From a virus: 23,725 nucleotides of DNA. Numbering within the stretch: position 1 is the first letter of the stretch; every line of letters begins with the position of its first letter. The notes under the pieces are model-generated. The model saw nothing but the letters and a program-made list of their open reading frames with translations. It did no database searches and was not told the origin of the DNA. The translations under genes were made by a program, and so were the position numbers. The stretch is taken from positions 1 to 23,725 of IMG/VR virus record IMGVR_UViG_3300027971_000219, one strand, 5' to 3'. This document shows positions 12,513 to 19,416 of this stretch, one piece after another.

Positions 12513-12878
12513 GGTCATCAACTGTTCTACTTGGAGGTCTGGTGGCGCGGCCAGACCCTTCGGGATCAGGTCAACTCCCTGCCCAAACGCCCAGATCCAT
12601 TGCATCAAAGGGTAGCCAAGAAATTGGTAAGCCAAACCTGCAACCCCAACCCAACCCACAGCAGGACGCCAGCCAGAGACAAATACGCTAGTAGACGCCG
12701 CTTCGATCTTGTTGATGTCCACTTGCGCGAGGTCTGTAGCTTGGTCGATACGCTTCTCTTCCAAGTCAAGCTTGCGGTCTTCCAACGCCATTTGAAGGCG
12801 TTCTTTGTCTGTCGTAATGAGGTCGCCCGCGACCTTGCCCACGCCTTCAATTATTGACCCTATTCCAATCAAATCCAT
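12441..12878 (-). CDS. Holin of the three-TM (GTA holin) type
   Basis: A 145-residue membrane protein next to the endolysin, expected to form the membrane lesion that releases it at lysis. It has an N-terminal amphipathic stretch (IGSIIEGVGKVAGDLI), a charged helix (about 24-60), a hydrophobic segment beginning GWRPAVGWVGVAGLAYQF (69-90), and a second around LMTLLAGLLGFGGMRSF (120-136). GWRP..GW....A and the LLG.GG.RS.EK end are characteristic of the GTA_holin_3TM family. The start codon shares bases with the endolysin stop (TAATG). It is the last gene of the leftward late block and its 3' end overlaps the convergent rightward gene by 72 bases. Confidence 0.85.
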   Translation of the reverse strand: MDLIGIGSIIEGVGKVAGDLITTDKERLQMALEDRKLDLEEKRIDQATDLAQVDINKIEAASTSVFVSGWRPAVGWVGVAGLAYQFLGYPLMQWIWAFGQGVDLIPKGLAAPPDLQVEQLMTLLAGLLGFGGMRSFEKSKGVAAK

Positions 12879-13393
12879 TACTTGAGTCCTTGCAAGGTAC
12901 GGTTGATCCAGCCAAGGAGGAACTTGGACTGGGTACGATTCTTGTTGCAGATGTCAGCGTAGCGCGTGATCTTCGCCAGCGCGTAGGCTTTTTTGAAGGC
13001 TTCAGATTCAACATTGTTGAACTTCTGCAAGGTCTTGTCGCCAACCGATCCGTCTGGCGTAGCACCTACGATCAACTGCGCCAGCTTGACTGCGACTTTG
13101 ATGCCGGTGTTTACGCCGAAGTTGAAGATGTTTTCTGCAACAACTTGCTGCGTAATTTCATCCCCTCGGATACGATCCCAAAACTCAACTTTATAAAAGT
13201 TACGCACCATCCCAGTAAGGAGTGGGTTGTCCATAGCACCGTGGTCAATAAGGTTCCAACCGGGCCAGTTAGGGTTTGGGTTGCGTGCAATTCCCGCATA
13301 AGTCATTCCACCAGTATCGTCTTTAACAGTATGTAAAACGTAACCACCTTCATCAACGATCATTTTGTCAAAAGCTGGGTCAAAGTTAGCCAT
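12878..13393 (-). CDS. Endolysin, glycoside hydrolase family 108
   Basis: A 171-residue muramidase that cleaves the peptidoglycan glycan strand at lysis. The N-terminal GH108 domain shows VDEGGYV with catalytic E15, followed by TGGMTYAGIA (about 27-36). The second half (residues about 100-171: AQLIVGATPDGSVGDKTL) resembles the peptidoglycan-binding segment common to this family. No signal peptide, so release depends on the holin. The ATG at 13393 shares a base with the previous stop (TGATG) and has AGAAGG at good spacing; a GTG one codon upstream is the alternative. It is directly followed by the holin gene. Confidence 0.9.
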   Translation of the reverse strand: MANFDPAFDKMIVDEGGYVLHTVKDDTGGMTYAGIARNPNPNWPGWNLIDHGAMDNPLLTGMVRNFYKVEFWDRIRGDEITQQVVAENIFNFGVNTGIKVAVKLAQLIVGATPDGSVGDKTLQKFNNVESEAFKKAYALAKITRYADICNKNRTQSKFLLGWINRTLQGLK

Positions 13394-13698
13394 CACTTCA
13401 CCTTCTGCTCAAGAATGACAATCCGCTCTCGGTTCAGATGAATAAGTTCTCGGTTTTCACCGATCTGTTTCTCTAAATCTTGGCGCAACTTTTCCCGCGC
13501 CAGTTCTGCGCCGCTGTTGGCGGCTTGCTTGTTGTCGCTGGTGACCACAAGGCTGATCTTGGCGTTAAGAACCGTCACATCATGCGTAATCTTGTCCAAC
13601 GCGCTCATCAGGTAGACAACGCAGGTAAACAAAATTGGTAAGACGGCAAACGCGGTCTTCTCAATCAACTGACTTTTGGCTTCCAGTTTTTCAGTCAT
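13393..13698 (-). CDS. Single-TM coiled-coil protein of the lysis region
   Basis: A 101-residue protein with a short cytoplasmic start (MTEKLEAKSQLIEKTA), one transmembrane helix (AFAVLPILFTCVVYLMSAL, about 16-34) and a long coiled coil to the end (LAREKLRQDLEKQIGENREL and onward). Next to endolysin and holin, it could be an inner-membrane spanin, an antiholin or a second holin. The N-terminal anchor plus periplasmic coiled coil fits an i-spanin layout, but no partner lipoprotein was found, so the role stays open. It overlaps the metallophosphoesterase stop (ATGA). Confidence 0.75.
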   Translation of the reverse strand: MTEKLEAKSQLIEKTAFAVLPILFTCVVYLMSALDKITHDVTVLNAKISLVVTSDNKQAANSGAELAREKLRQDLEKQIGENRELIHLNRERIVILEQKVK

Positions 13699-14648
13699 AG
13701 TTTGCTCACATCAATAAGTTGACCACGGAAGTTGATGATACCTTCTGCGTGTTTGCTGACTAGCTCCGGCCAGAGCGGTTTACTGTCTTTCATCGTTATG
13801 ACGGCAAACCCGCTGCGCCAGTTGACCGGACCGTCTTCAAGGTAGTCAATAAACTGTGGCCCATCAATCTCAGCAAGCGTACCAGTATCTACACCCCATC
13901 GAGTCCCATTATAGTCCCCAAACGGCGTGACTTTGAGGCTGTGTAAATGGCCGGTGATAGTCGTGACGCCAGAATTGACCGTGTTGTTATGGGTAGCGTG
14001 AACGCCGCCTTTATAGCGGTGCTTGACCACTACGTTGTCTGACAGCCAGCAAGACCAGCAGGGGTGCCATTTGGGGAAATGGTCTTTGAGCGCCGTGCCG
14101 CCGACGCCCTCAAACTGTGGCGCTGCCTCGGATAGACGCGATTCAAAGCGCGAGTCGTGATTACCTAGCGGCCAGATCAGTTGCGTGTGATGGCGCGCCT
14201 TTTCGCAAGCGTCTTCGATCTCTTTGAGCGCCGCTTGGCACGCTTCTAGCTCCTGCTTCACGTTTGGGACCGCGCTCCAATTTATTCTAGTGTGTCTGCT
14301 GATCGAACTTCCGTCAAAAATATCGCCGTTGGCGATTACGATATGCGGCTTAAGTTCGTTTATAGCCCATAGGAGGCCCTTGAAGGCAGTTGTTCTGATC
14401 CCCGGCCAGAAGTGGGCGTCAGAAAAAATGATAGCGATGCCATCAGTCAAGCCAGCTTCGTGTCTGGCTTTTTGAATGTGAATTGGTTTGCCAACTGCAA
14501 GATTAAGTTTTAACTTATTTTCTAAAGAACGACGCCTAGAATGAACGCGCCGCTCAGAAATCCCCGTGAATCTGGCAACTTTGACGGGTGATTTAAGTTC
14601 TTCCCATATCCGCAAAAACTCTTCGTCGCTGATTTTTTGTGGTTTCAT
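13695..14648 (-). CDS. Calcineurin-like metallophosphoesterase with N-terminal HTH
   Basis: A 317-residue enzyme that should cleave phosphoester bonds with two metal ions. The first 50 residues (VKVARFTGISERRVHSRRR) form a helix-turn-helix-like domain. Then come the metallophosphoesterase motifs: D77-x-H79 (SDAHF), G108-D109 (ANGDIFDG), G162-N163-H164-D165, H217/H220 (GGVHATHN) and G233-H234-L235-H236. The full motif set implies an active enzyme. Similar proteins occur in tailed phages near structural or lysis genes; the substrate is unknown, with DNA ends or cyclic nucleotides among the options. The HTH suggests it acts on or at DNA. Confidence 0.88.
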   Translation of the reverse strand: MKPQKISDEEFLRIWEELKSPVKVARFTGISERRVHSRRRSLENKLKLNLAVGKPIHIQKARHEAGLTDGIAIIFSDAHFWPGIRTTAFKGLLWAINELKPHIVIANGDIFDGSSISRHTRINWSAVPNVKQELEACQAALKEIEDACEKARHHTQLIWPLGNHDSRFESRLSEAAPQFEGVGGTALKDHFPKWHPCWSCWLSDNVVVKHRYKGGVHATHNNTVNSGVTTITGHLHSLKVTPFGDYNGTRWGVDTGTLAEIDGPQFIDYLEDGPVNWRSGFAVITMKDSKPLWPELVSKHAEGIINFRGQLIDVSKL

Positions 14649-14703
14649 TCTTCATCCTATTAGAAGAACCACATCAAATAGCACAGTTTTGTTGCGGTTG
14701 GGT

Positions 14704-14728
14704 GACCCCCCAAGGTCATCGGGGGGTC
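14704..14728 (-). terminator. Strong stem-loop without a T-tract
   Basis: GACCCCCC (14704-14711) pairs with GGGGGGTC (14721-14728), an 8-bp GC-rich stem with a 9-base loop, in the 86-base gap after the acidic protein gene. No run of T follows on the minus strand, so it is either a weak or factor-dependent terminator, or a processing or stability hairpin within the late mRNA. Confidence 0.45.
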
Positions 14729-14734
14729 TGAGCA

Positions 14735-14956
14735 TTACTCGTCGGTCTGCTCGTCGATTTCCTCTTCTTCGACTTCAACTTCTTCGTCATCAGCGTGAGC
14801 TTGGAAGAGCGCGTCGGCGGTCGAAGAGAACAAAGAAGAAAGCGTGAACTCGTTGATGTTCGATGCTTTAGCAACGAGGAAAGCCACCGAGAACAGCGCG
14901 TTCAGGGCGTCAACTGGCTCAGAATCATTGATCGCGGCGAGGATGTCGTCTTTCAT
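14735..14956 (-). CDS. Small acidic-tailed protein, 73 residues
   Basis: The ATG at 14956 is chosen because GGAG lies 6 bases upstream; an ATG at 14983 would add nine residues without a good site. The product MKDDILAAINDSEPVDALN and the following FSVAFLVAKASNINEFTLSS are helical, and the end is very acidic (DDEEVEVEEEEIDEQ). The sequence resembles no enzyme. Acidic tails of this kind occur in DNA mimics, chaperone-like or scaffold-like proteins, but there is no direct evidence. It lies between ejection and lysis genes in the late block. Confidence 0.65.
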   Translation of the reverse strand: MKDDILAAINDSEPVDALNALFSVAFLVAKASNINEFTLSSLFSSTADALFQAHADDEEVEVEEEEIDEQTDE

Positions 14957-15005
14957 GTCAGGCTCCAGAAAAAGGAACTTCATCTTACGAACTGTCGATT
15001 ACCGT

Positions 15006-15197
15006 TTAATGACCTTTCAGAATGATGGACAGCAACATCATAATGATCGCACCACCGCCTGTGATCAGGATCTGCTCTAGGCGCTTAATCCGCGCATGGA
15101 TACCGCGCGTCTCTTTCTCGATACCTTCGTACCGGATCGCGCAGACGTCCACGTGGGCGTCAATCTTGTGATCAACTTCAGATAATGTAACCATCAT
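15006..15197 (-). CDS. Small tail-anchored membrane protein, 63 residues
   Basis: The first 40 residues (VDHKIDAHVDVCAIRYEGIE, then IHARIKRLEQ) form a charged helix; the last 20 (ILITGGGAIIMMLLSIILK) form a C-terminal transmembrane segment. This layout is frequent in small late phage proteins annotated as holin-like. The start overlaps the stop of the large ejection protein (ATGA), with an alternative ATG one codon later. A role in lysis or membrane passage of DNA is possible; the sequence alone does not decide. Confidence 0.7.
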   Translation of the reverse strand: MMVTLSEVDHKIDAHVDVCAIRYEGIEKETRGIHARIKRLEQILITGGGAIIMMLLSIILKGH

Positions 15198-16927
15198 TGG
15201 CCTAATTGATTGACTACAGGAAGGCCCATTAATGCGTTACGCAATCCGGGCGTAAGGGTATCTCGGGCTAAAAAATCGGCGCGGTTATAGTTTGGGAGCG
15301 CGCGGCTTTGCCCCATCCGTGACAACAAATAAGCGCGTGCGGCGGCAGAAGTTGCTTCCGGTACGACAGCACCAAGCGCCGCCGTTATAGGACCACCAGT
15401 CATCGCGCCTACCCCCGCGCCGACCATACCAGTCATGCCGCGTCCAAGCATTGTGCCGGTCCCCGGCGCGCCAAATTGCGATGGCGGCTGGTTAACACGC
15501 GGCGCTACGTTTGCAAACGCCCCGATAGTTTGAAGATCACCAGTAAGATAATCGCCACGTTGTAGATCTCGCGCTAATTTTTTAGCGTCAATAGAACCAG
15601 ACCCTTCCCGCACCGCGTCTTCTACAACATGGCTGATAGCCATACGTTGCCGCGACGCCCTAAACTGTTCAAGCATTGCTTGAGCGTTAGGGTTTCCGGC
15701 GTTTGCTAGATTTCGCTCAATTTGATCTTCAAGCGCATTTGAAATCTGGCGCTGCGTGTGAGCTAGATCGTTGTTACCGTTCCTAAAATTAGCCGTTGCC
15801 TGTTGACGTAGCGTTCGGGTCGCTTGTATAGCGTCACCAGCGTCAAATGTCCCTACCCGAAACGGCGCAATTGCTTGCGTTACGACGTCAGGAACCGCGC
15901 CGGGAAATGACCGCGCTGGCCCGGTGTACTGTTGATTGATTTGGTTTAAAGTTGCTTGAAATGCGTTATCTGTAGGCATCTGCCCAAGATTTTGCAACGG
16001 CGCGTATCCAGTATTAAACTCATCCGCGCGTATGCGTTGCATCGCTTGTGATGTGATTGGTTCGTTTACAGGCAAACCAACCGCGCGGCGCGCCAGTCTG
16101 TCAGTAGTCTGCTGGTTAGACGATGACGCCGCCTGTTCAAGGCGCGTCTTGCCGCCAATACGCTCAAGCAACACGTTTTGGCTTGATGGAGAAATACTGC
16201 CGGGGCTGACAACAAAACCTTCTTGTTGCGCTTGCCGAATGGTCGCGTCTCGAACCGCGTTTTGTTGTTGCGCGGCTTGTAAAGTTGCTTGCCGTCTTTG
16301 CGCCGCTGCGGTTATGCTCGCTGGCGTAGCCATACCTGCGGCGACGCCCAACTCAGGACTGCCGGTTGTTTCAGCAACAGTCTGACCAGCGGCCCCACCC
16401 AACATATTTTTAAGGACTACAGAACTTAACTCAGGCAATGTACGCGATGGAGTCATTAATCCACCCGTACCGGCTTGAACAATAGAACTAAGCACACGTT
16501 GCTCTGGCGTTCTGTTTTGTTCTGCTTTAATCAGTCCAAGTCTACGCAACGCATTTGTCGCGTAGTCTGGCGTTGTGATGCTGCTTGGTTCTGGCGCAAG
16601 ATCACGCCGCCCCGCTAAAGTAGCGAGCGTTCCAAACCCCATTTTGCCCAGATTTATAATGTTGTACGGCGCATTCAGCAACAAGTCTGCTGTGCCGCCC
16701 AACATTTCATACGGCGCGCTTTCAATAACCCGCATAGTCTCCGGCGCTGCGGGCGCGCGCGGCGTAAATTTAGGTTCGGCTTTTGTCAGATGCGTAATGA
16801 CATCAGCGTCGGAATACCCTTCTTTACGCGCGCCAGCGAGATCAAACTTGCGTTGTTGGGCAAGATACCCCGCTATGTCAGCGTCTGAGTATCCTTCTTT
16901 GCGAGCGCCTTCAATATCGAATGCCAT
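15194..16927 (-). CDS. Large internal virion/ejection-type protein with N-terminal tandem motif
   Basis: A 577-residue alanine- and glutamine-rich protein in the ejection-protein position. It opens with two near-identical 25-residue units (FDIEGARKEGYSDADIAGYL and FDLAGARKEGYSDADV), then proline-rich linker, helical stretches (AAAQRRQATLQAAQQQ), and glycine-rich hydrophobic segments near the end (MTGMVGAGVGAMTGG). The EGYSD.DI motif often marks phage virion proteins delivered with DNA. Such proteins form or line the channel across the host envelope. The start at 16927 has GGGAG 5 bases upstream. Identity is from position and motif, not a named family. Confidence 0.75.
   Translation of the reverse strand: MAFDIEGARKEGYSDADIAGYLAQQRKFDLAGARKEGYSDADVITHLTKAEPKFTPRAPAAPETMRVIESAPYEMLGGTADLLLNAPYNIINLGKMGFGTLATLAGRRDLAPEPSSITTPDYATNALRRLGLIKAEQNRTPEQRVLSSIVQAGTGGLMTPSRTLPELSSVVLKNMLGGAAGQTVAETTGSPELGVAAGMATPASITAAAQRRQATLQAAQQQNAVRDATIRQAQQEGFVVSPGSISPSSQNVLLERIGGKTRLEQAASSSNQQTTDRLARRAVGLPVNEPITSQAMQRIRADEFNTGYAPLQNLGQMPTDNAFQATLNQINQQYTGPARSFPGAVPDVVTQAIAPFRVGTFDAGDAIQATRTLRQQATANFRNGNNDLAHTQRQISNALEDQIERNLANAGNPNAQAMLEQFRASRQRMAISHVVEDAVREGSGSIDAKKLARDLQRGDYLTGDLQTIGAFANVAPRVNQPPSQFGAPGTGTMLGRGMTGMVGAGVGAMTGGPITAALGAVVPEATSAAARAYLLSRMGQSRALPNYNRADFLARDTLTPGLRNALMGLPVVNQLGQ
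16772..16921 (-). repeat. Two tandem 75-bp units encoding the KEGYSDAD motif
   Basis: Residues 3-27 and 28-52 of the 577-residue protein align without gaps around GARKEGYSDAD. The DNA has diverged at silent positions (for example AAAGAAGGATAC against AAAGAAGGGTAT), so the protein motif has been held while the DNA drifted. Confidence 0.8.
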
Positions 16928-16928
16928 A

Positions 16929-18380
16929 TCAACTCCCGAAAGCGTTTAAAGGACGCATTGCTTTACCGGCGGGCGCGGTGGCAGGAGCGGCAGGCGCGGC
17001 AGGCGCGGCGGCGGCAGGGCGATTGGCGCGGTATTCGTAAGTAGAATCGTACTTATCGCGGAGGATTTGCTTAGAACTTCTAAGTTGAGAAACCGCATCA
17101 TCGAGCGCATTTTGAATGCTTGGTGCGTCTTGAACTCGATCAATTGCAGCAAACGAAGCGTCTAACTTACGACCTTCTTCGTTTGACACGCTGCCCAGCG
17201 CGCTGCCCGTTTTGGACTGGTTTTTGAGATCTTGAATGGCTTGGAATCCACCTTTAGCTTTAATTTTGTCGTACAGCGCTTTCGCTTCTCTACCTTCAGA
17301 AGTTATACCGCCAATACGTCCAGCTAAAATTCCAGATATTTGAGACAACCCAGGATGGTTTCGAAGTTTCTCCATATCTTTTATGAAGTTATCGCTTTGC
17401 GCTTCAAAACTTTTTATCGTAGACGTCGCAGCAGGATAGTCAGCCTCACGTTTCTGCTGGTCTTTAGGCGAAAGACCCGTAAATTCAGACGCGGGTGTTT
17501 TACCAACAGCTTGCGATGGGGTAGCGTATTCTACTTTGCCTGTTTTTTCATTTATGATTTTTACCGGCGTTGGCGCTTCTGGAGCCATACCGCGCGCGAT
17601 TACGTTACCTTTTGAATCAAACAAAGTTTCGCCGCGCGATACGCCTGTTGGCGCGCGTTCGGCGGCTGGCAGCGTAATCGGCGCTTGCCCGGGCAGCACA
17701 ATAGTTTGCCCGGGGCTAAATGTTTGAGGTCTACGCAGTTCGGCGATTTGACGCGACAATTCCGAAACCATAGGCATGATGGCCGGATTTTGAGCCGCAA
17801 GCATTGTCAAACCATTACGTTTGCGTTCCAGTTCTGCAATTTGCGCGAGTACATTATCACCAAAATTAGATGGCAATCCTGACGGCCCAAGAAGCGCGTT
17901 TGTAGGCGCTGGTGCTTGCTCCGGCAAGTTAGAGCGCATCTTGATGCCAGTACCGCCGCCGCTTAAATTTTCTACAGACAACGCTGGACTTTGGATAGGC
18001 GCGGTAGTTGCAACAGGCGCGGGTTGCGCGGGCGCGGGTTCGCCGCCGCCCATAGCAGCTAAAAAGTTTTTCTGAAACTGCCGTTTTTCTAATATTTTAT
18101 ACCCAAGATCCACGTAATGTTGGACCCCAGATTTAATCATTTCGTTAGCGGCAACATCAAGATCGGGTGGCCCACCAGCTCCTGCTATGTTTTGGCGCAA
18201 TTTTTCTAGAGCAGAACGATCTTGTTGGATTTGCGCCAACTGTTGTTCATGCAACTGTCGAGCAACGCGCCCAGACTTGATCTGCTCAAGCGCCGCCACA
18301 TCCTGCAAAGGATCTGGCATATTAAACTTGGGCGCTTGGTAAGCGTTTACAATCGTTGGGTCAAGAGGTCTGAGTGCCAT
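16929..18380 (-). CDS. Structural/ejection-associated protein, low-complexity, 483 residues
   Basis: The product begins MALRPLDPTIVNAYQAPKF, followed by a helix rich in Q, E and K (about 25-110), Pro/Ala/Gly linkers, a second helix (IAELERKRNGLTMLAAQ), a mixed region with NEKTGKVEYATPSQAV, and a helical C-terminal third (KDQQKREADYPAATSTIKSF onward). The end is Ala-Pro repeats. I know no fixed function, but proteins with this start occur next to DNA transfer proteins in podovirus-like genomes. AAAGG precedes the ATG at 18380. It sits between two ejection-type genes and probably shares their role inside the virion. Confidence 0.75.
   Translation of the reverse strand: MALRPLDPTIVNAYQAPKFNMPDPLQDVAALEQIKSGRVARQLHEQQLAQIQQDRSALEKLRQNIAGAGGPPDLDVAANEMIKSGVQHYVDLGYKILEKRQFQKNFLAAMGGGEPAPAQPAPVATTAPIQSPALSVENLSGGGTGIKMRSNLPEQAPAPTNALLGPSGLPSNFGDNVLAQIAELERKRNGLTMLAAQNPAIMPMVSELSRQIAELRRPQTFSPGQTIVLPGQAPITLPAAERAPTGVSRGETLFDSKGNVIARGMAPEAPTPVKIINEKTGKVEYATPSQAVGKTPASEFTGLSPKDQQKREADYPAATSTIKSFEAQSDNFIKDMEKLRNHPGLSQISGILAGRIGGITSEGREAKALYDKIKAKGGFQAIQDLKNQSKTGSALGSVSNEEGRKLDASFAAIDRVQDAPSIQNALDDAVSQLRSSKQILRDKYDSTYEYRANRPAAAAPAAPAAPATAPAGKAMRPLNAFGS
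16981..17017 (-). repeat. 9-bp tandem repeats encoding Ala-Ala-Pro
   Basis: GCAGGAGCG, GCAGGCGCG and GCAGGCGCG follow one another at 16981-17007 with a partial further unit. They encode the APAAPAAPA linker near the C-terminus of the 483-residue protein. Repeats like this can gain or lose units by slippage. Confidence 0.7.
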
Positions 18381-18392
18381 AATTGACCTTTA

Positions 18393-19070
18393 TTATGGTA
18401 AAGAATATTGGTTGGGGTAGGTGTTGCCGTACATTCCAGCCAACGCATTTGTGCGTTGCCCATATTGATACATTTGACCGGCCTGACCAAGCGCGCTAGA
18501 CAATGCGTTAGATCCACCAAGATACCCAGACGCGCGGGCGGTTCCGATGTCTTGCAAATTCTGACCGGTTTGCGCGCCAAATTGTTGCGCCGCGTTAGTC
18601 AACGCTCCAGTTGCAGTCTGCCCAACACCAGCCAATGACTGAAGCGGGTTAAGTTGCGCGTTACGTTCAGTCTGATAACGATTAAAAGCGTTTGTGTATT
18701 CTTGCGACGCCAGATCTTGACCGTAGCGTTGCGCGCCTTTAAGGGTAGCGCCTGACAACAACCCACCACGCGCGGCGGCAGTACGGTCAAGTGCTTTCAT
18801 GCCCTCAGACAATCGAAAAGCGTACCCCGGATCTTGCGTAAACTGATCCATGCCAAACTTAGTGTAGTCACTAAGCGGAATTAGCTTGTTGAGCGCGCCG
18901 ATACCTGCTTGACGAAACGGTTCTTGAAGTTCAACTTGCTTGTTAAACATCCGTTCTTGAGCATCTTGCGCCGCTTGAGTCGCTTGCGCTTGCGTATTTG
19001 CGGCTTTATTGGCCGAACTTGCGCCAAATACACTAGACGCGACAATAGCGGCAGGTAGCATCCAAGGCAT
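18393..19070 (-). CDS. DNA transfer (ejection) protein
   Basis: A 225-residue protein recognisable as the phage DNA transfer protein type. It starts with a hydrophobic segment (MLPAAIVASSVFGASSANKA), then a coiled region and the motif block DPGYAFRLSEGMKALDR, AAARGGLLSGATLKGAQRYG and YTNAFNRYQTERNAQLNPLQ, followed by SLAGVGQTATGAL and a Gly/Ala/Gln end. That order is typical of short-tailed phages, where the protein leaves the virion and helps DNA cross the envelope. AAGGAG lies 7 bases before the ATG. It precedes the two larger ejection-type genes in the transcript. Confidence 0.88.
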   Translation of the reverse strand: MPWMLPAAIVASSVFGASSANKAANTQAQATQAAQDAQERMFNKQVELQEPFRQAGIGALNKLIPLSDYTKFGMDQFTQDPGYAFRLSEGMKALDRTAAARGGLLSGATLKGAQRYGQDLASQEYTNAFNRYQTERNAQLNPLQSLAGVGQTATGALTNAAQQFGAQTGQNLQDIGTARASGYLGGSNALSSALGQAGQMYQYGQRTNALAGMYGNTYPNQYSLP

Positions 19071-19071
19071 C

Positions 19072-19416
19072 TCAATACTCCTTTTCCAGAATCTGCATTA
19101 CGTTTGCAAACTCTGTCATGTTCGCTGGTTGAATCAGCGTGTCATCAATTTCGTTTTCATCTGTACAGTTTGTCGCGTGGATGCAGTACCAAACCGAATC
19201 GGTCAAGGTCTTAACACCGTGATGTTTGTTGGCTTCAATAGTAAAACACGCAGGGGCGTTGACAACCGATGTTTTTCCATCCACTGCGATTTCTACCGAC
19301 CCACTAGCCAAAATCGAAAGATGGTCATACTTGTGGGCGTGTTGAACCAACACATGACCTGCCGGTATGCGCGACTCTTTGGCGTAGACGTTGGGGCCGA
19401 AAAAATGTTGGATCAC
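19072..19416 (-). CDS. Cupin-fold metal-binding protein
   Basis: A 114-residue single-domain cupin. The GTG at 19416 overlaps the fibre gene stop (GTGA) and has GGAGG 5 bases upstream, so translation is coupled to the fibre gene. Motif 1 is HAHKYDHLSIL (H26, H28, H32), followed by ASGSVEIAVDGKTSVV; motif 2 is ANKHHGVKTL (H65/H66). The histidines could hold a metal ion. Small cupins occur next to tail fibre genes in several phages; sugar modification or binding, or a virion part, are possibilities. The reaction cannot be read from the sequence. Confidence 0.82.
   Translation of the reverse strand: MIQHFFGPNVYAKESRIPAGHVLVQHAHKYDHLSILASGSVEIAVDGKTSVVNAPACFTIEANKHHGVKTLTDSVWYCIHATNCTDENEIDDTLIQPANMTEFANVMQILEKEY

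Noticed and set aside
12536-12557. Stem GGTCTGG/CCAGACC as a terminator for the rightward block
   Set aside because: The stem is real, but there is no T-tract on either strand and it lies in holin coding sequence.
12531-12857. 108-codon plus-strand frame opposite the holin
   Set aside because: Antisense shadow of a well-supported membrane protein gene; no start signal or recognisable motif.
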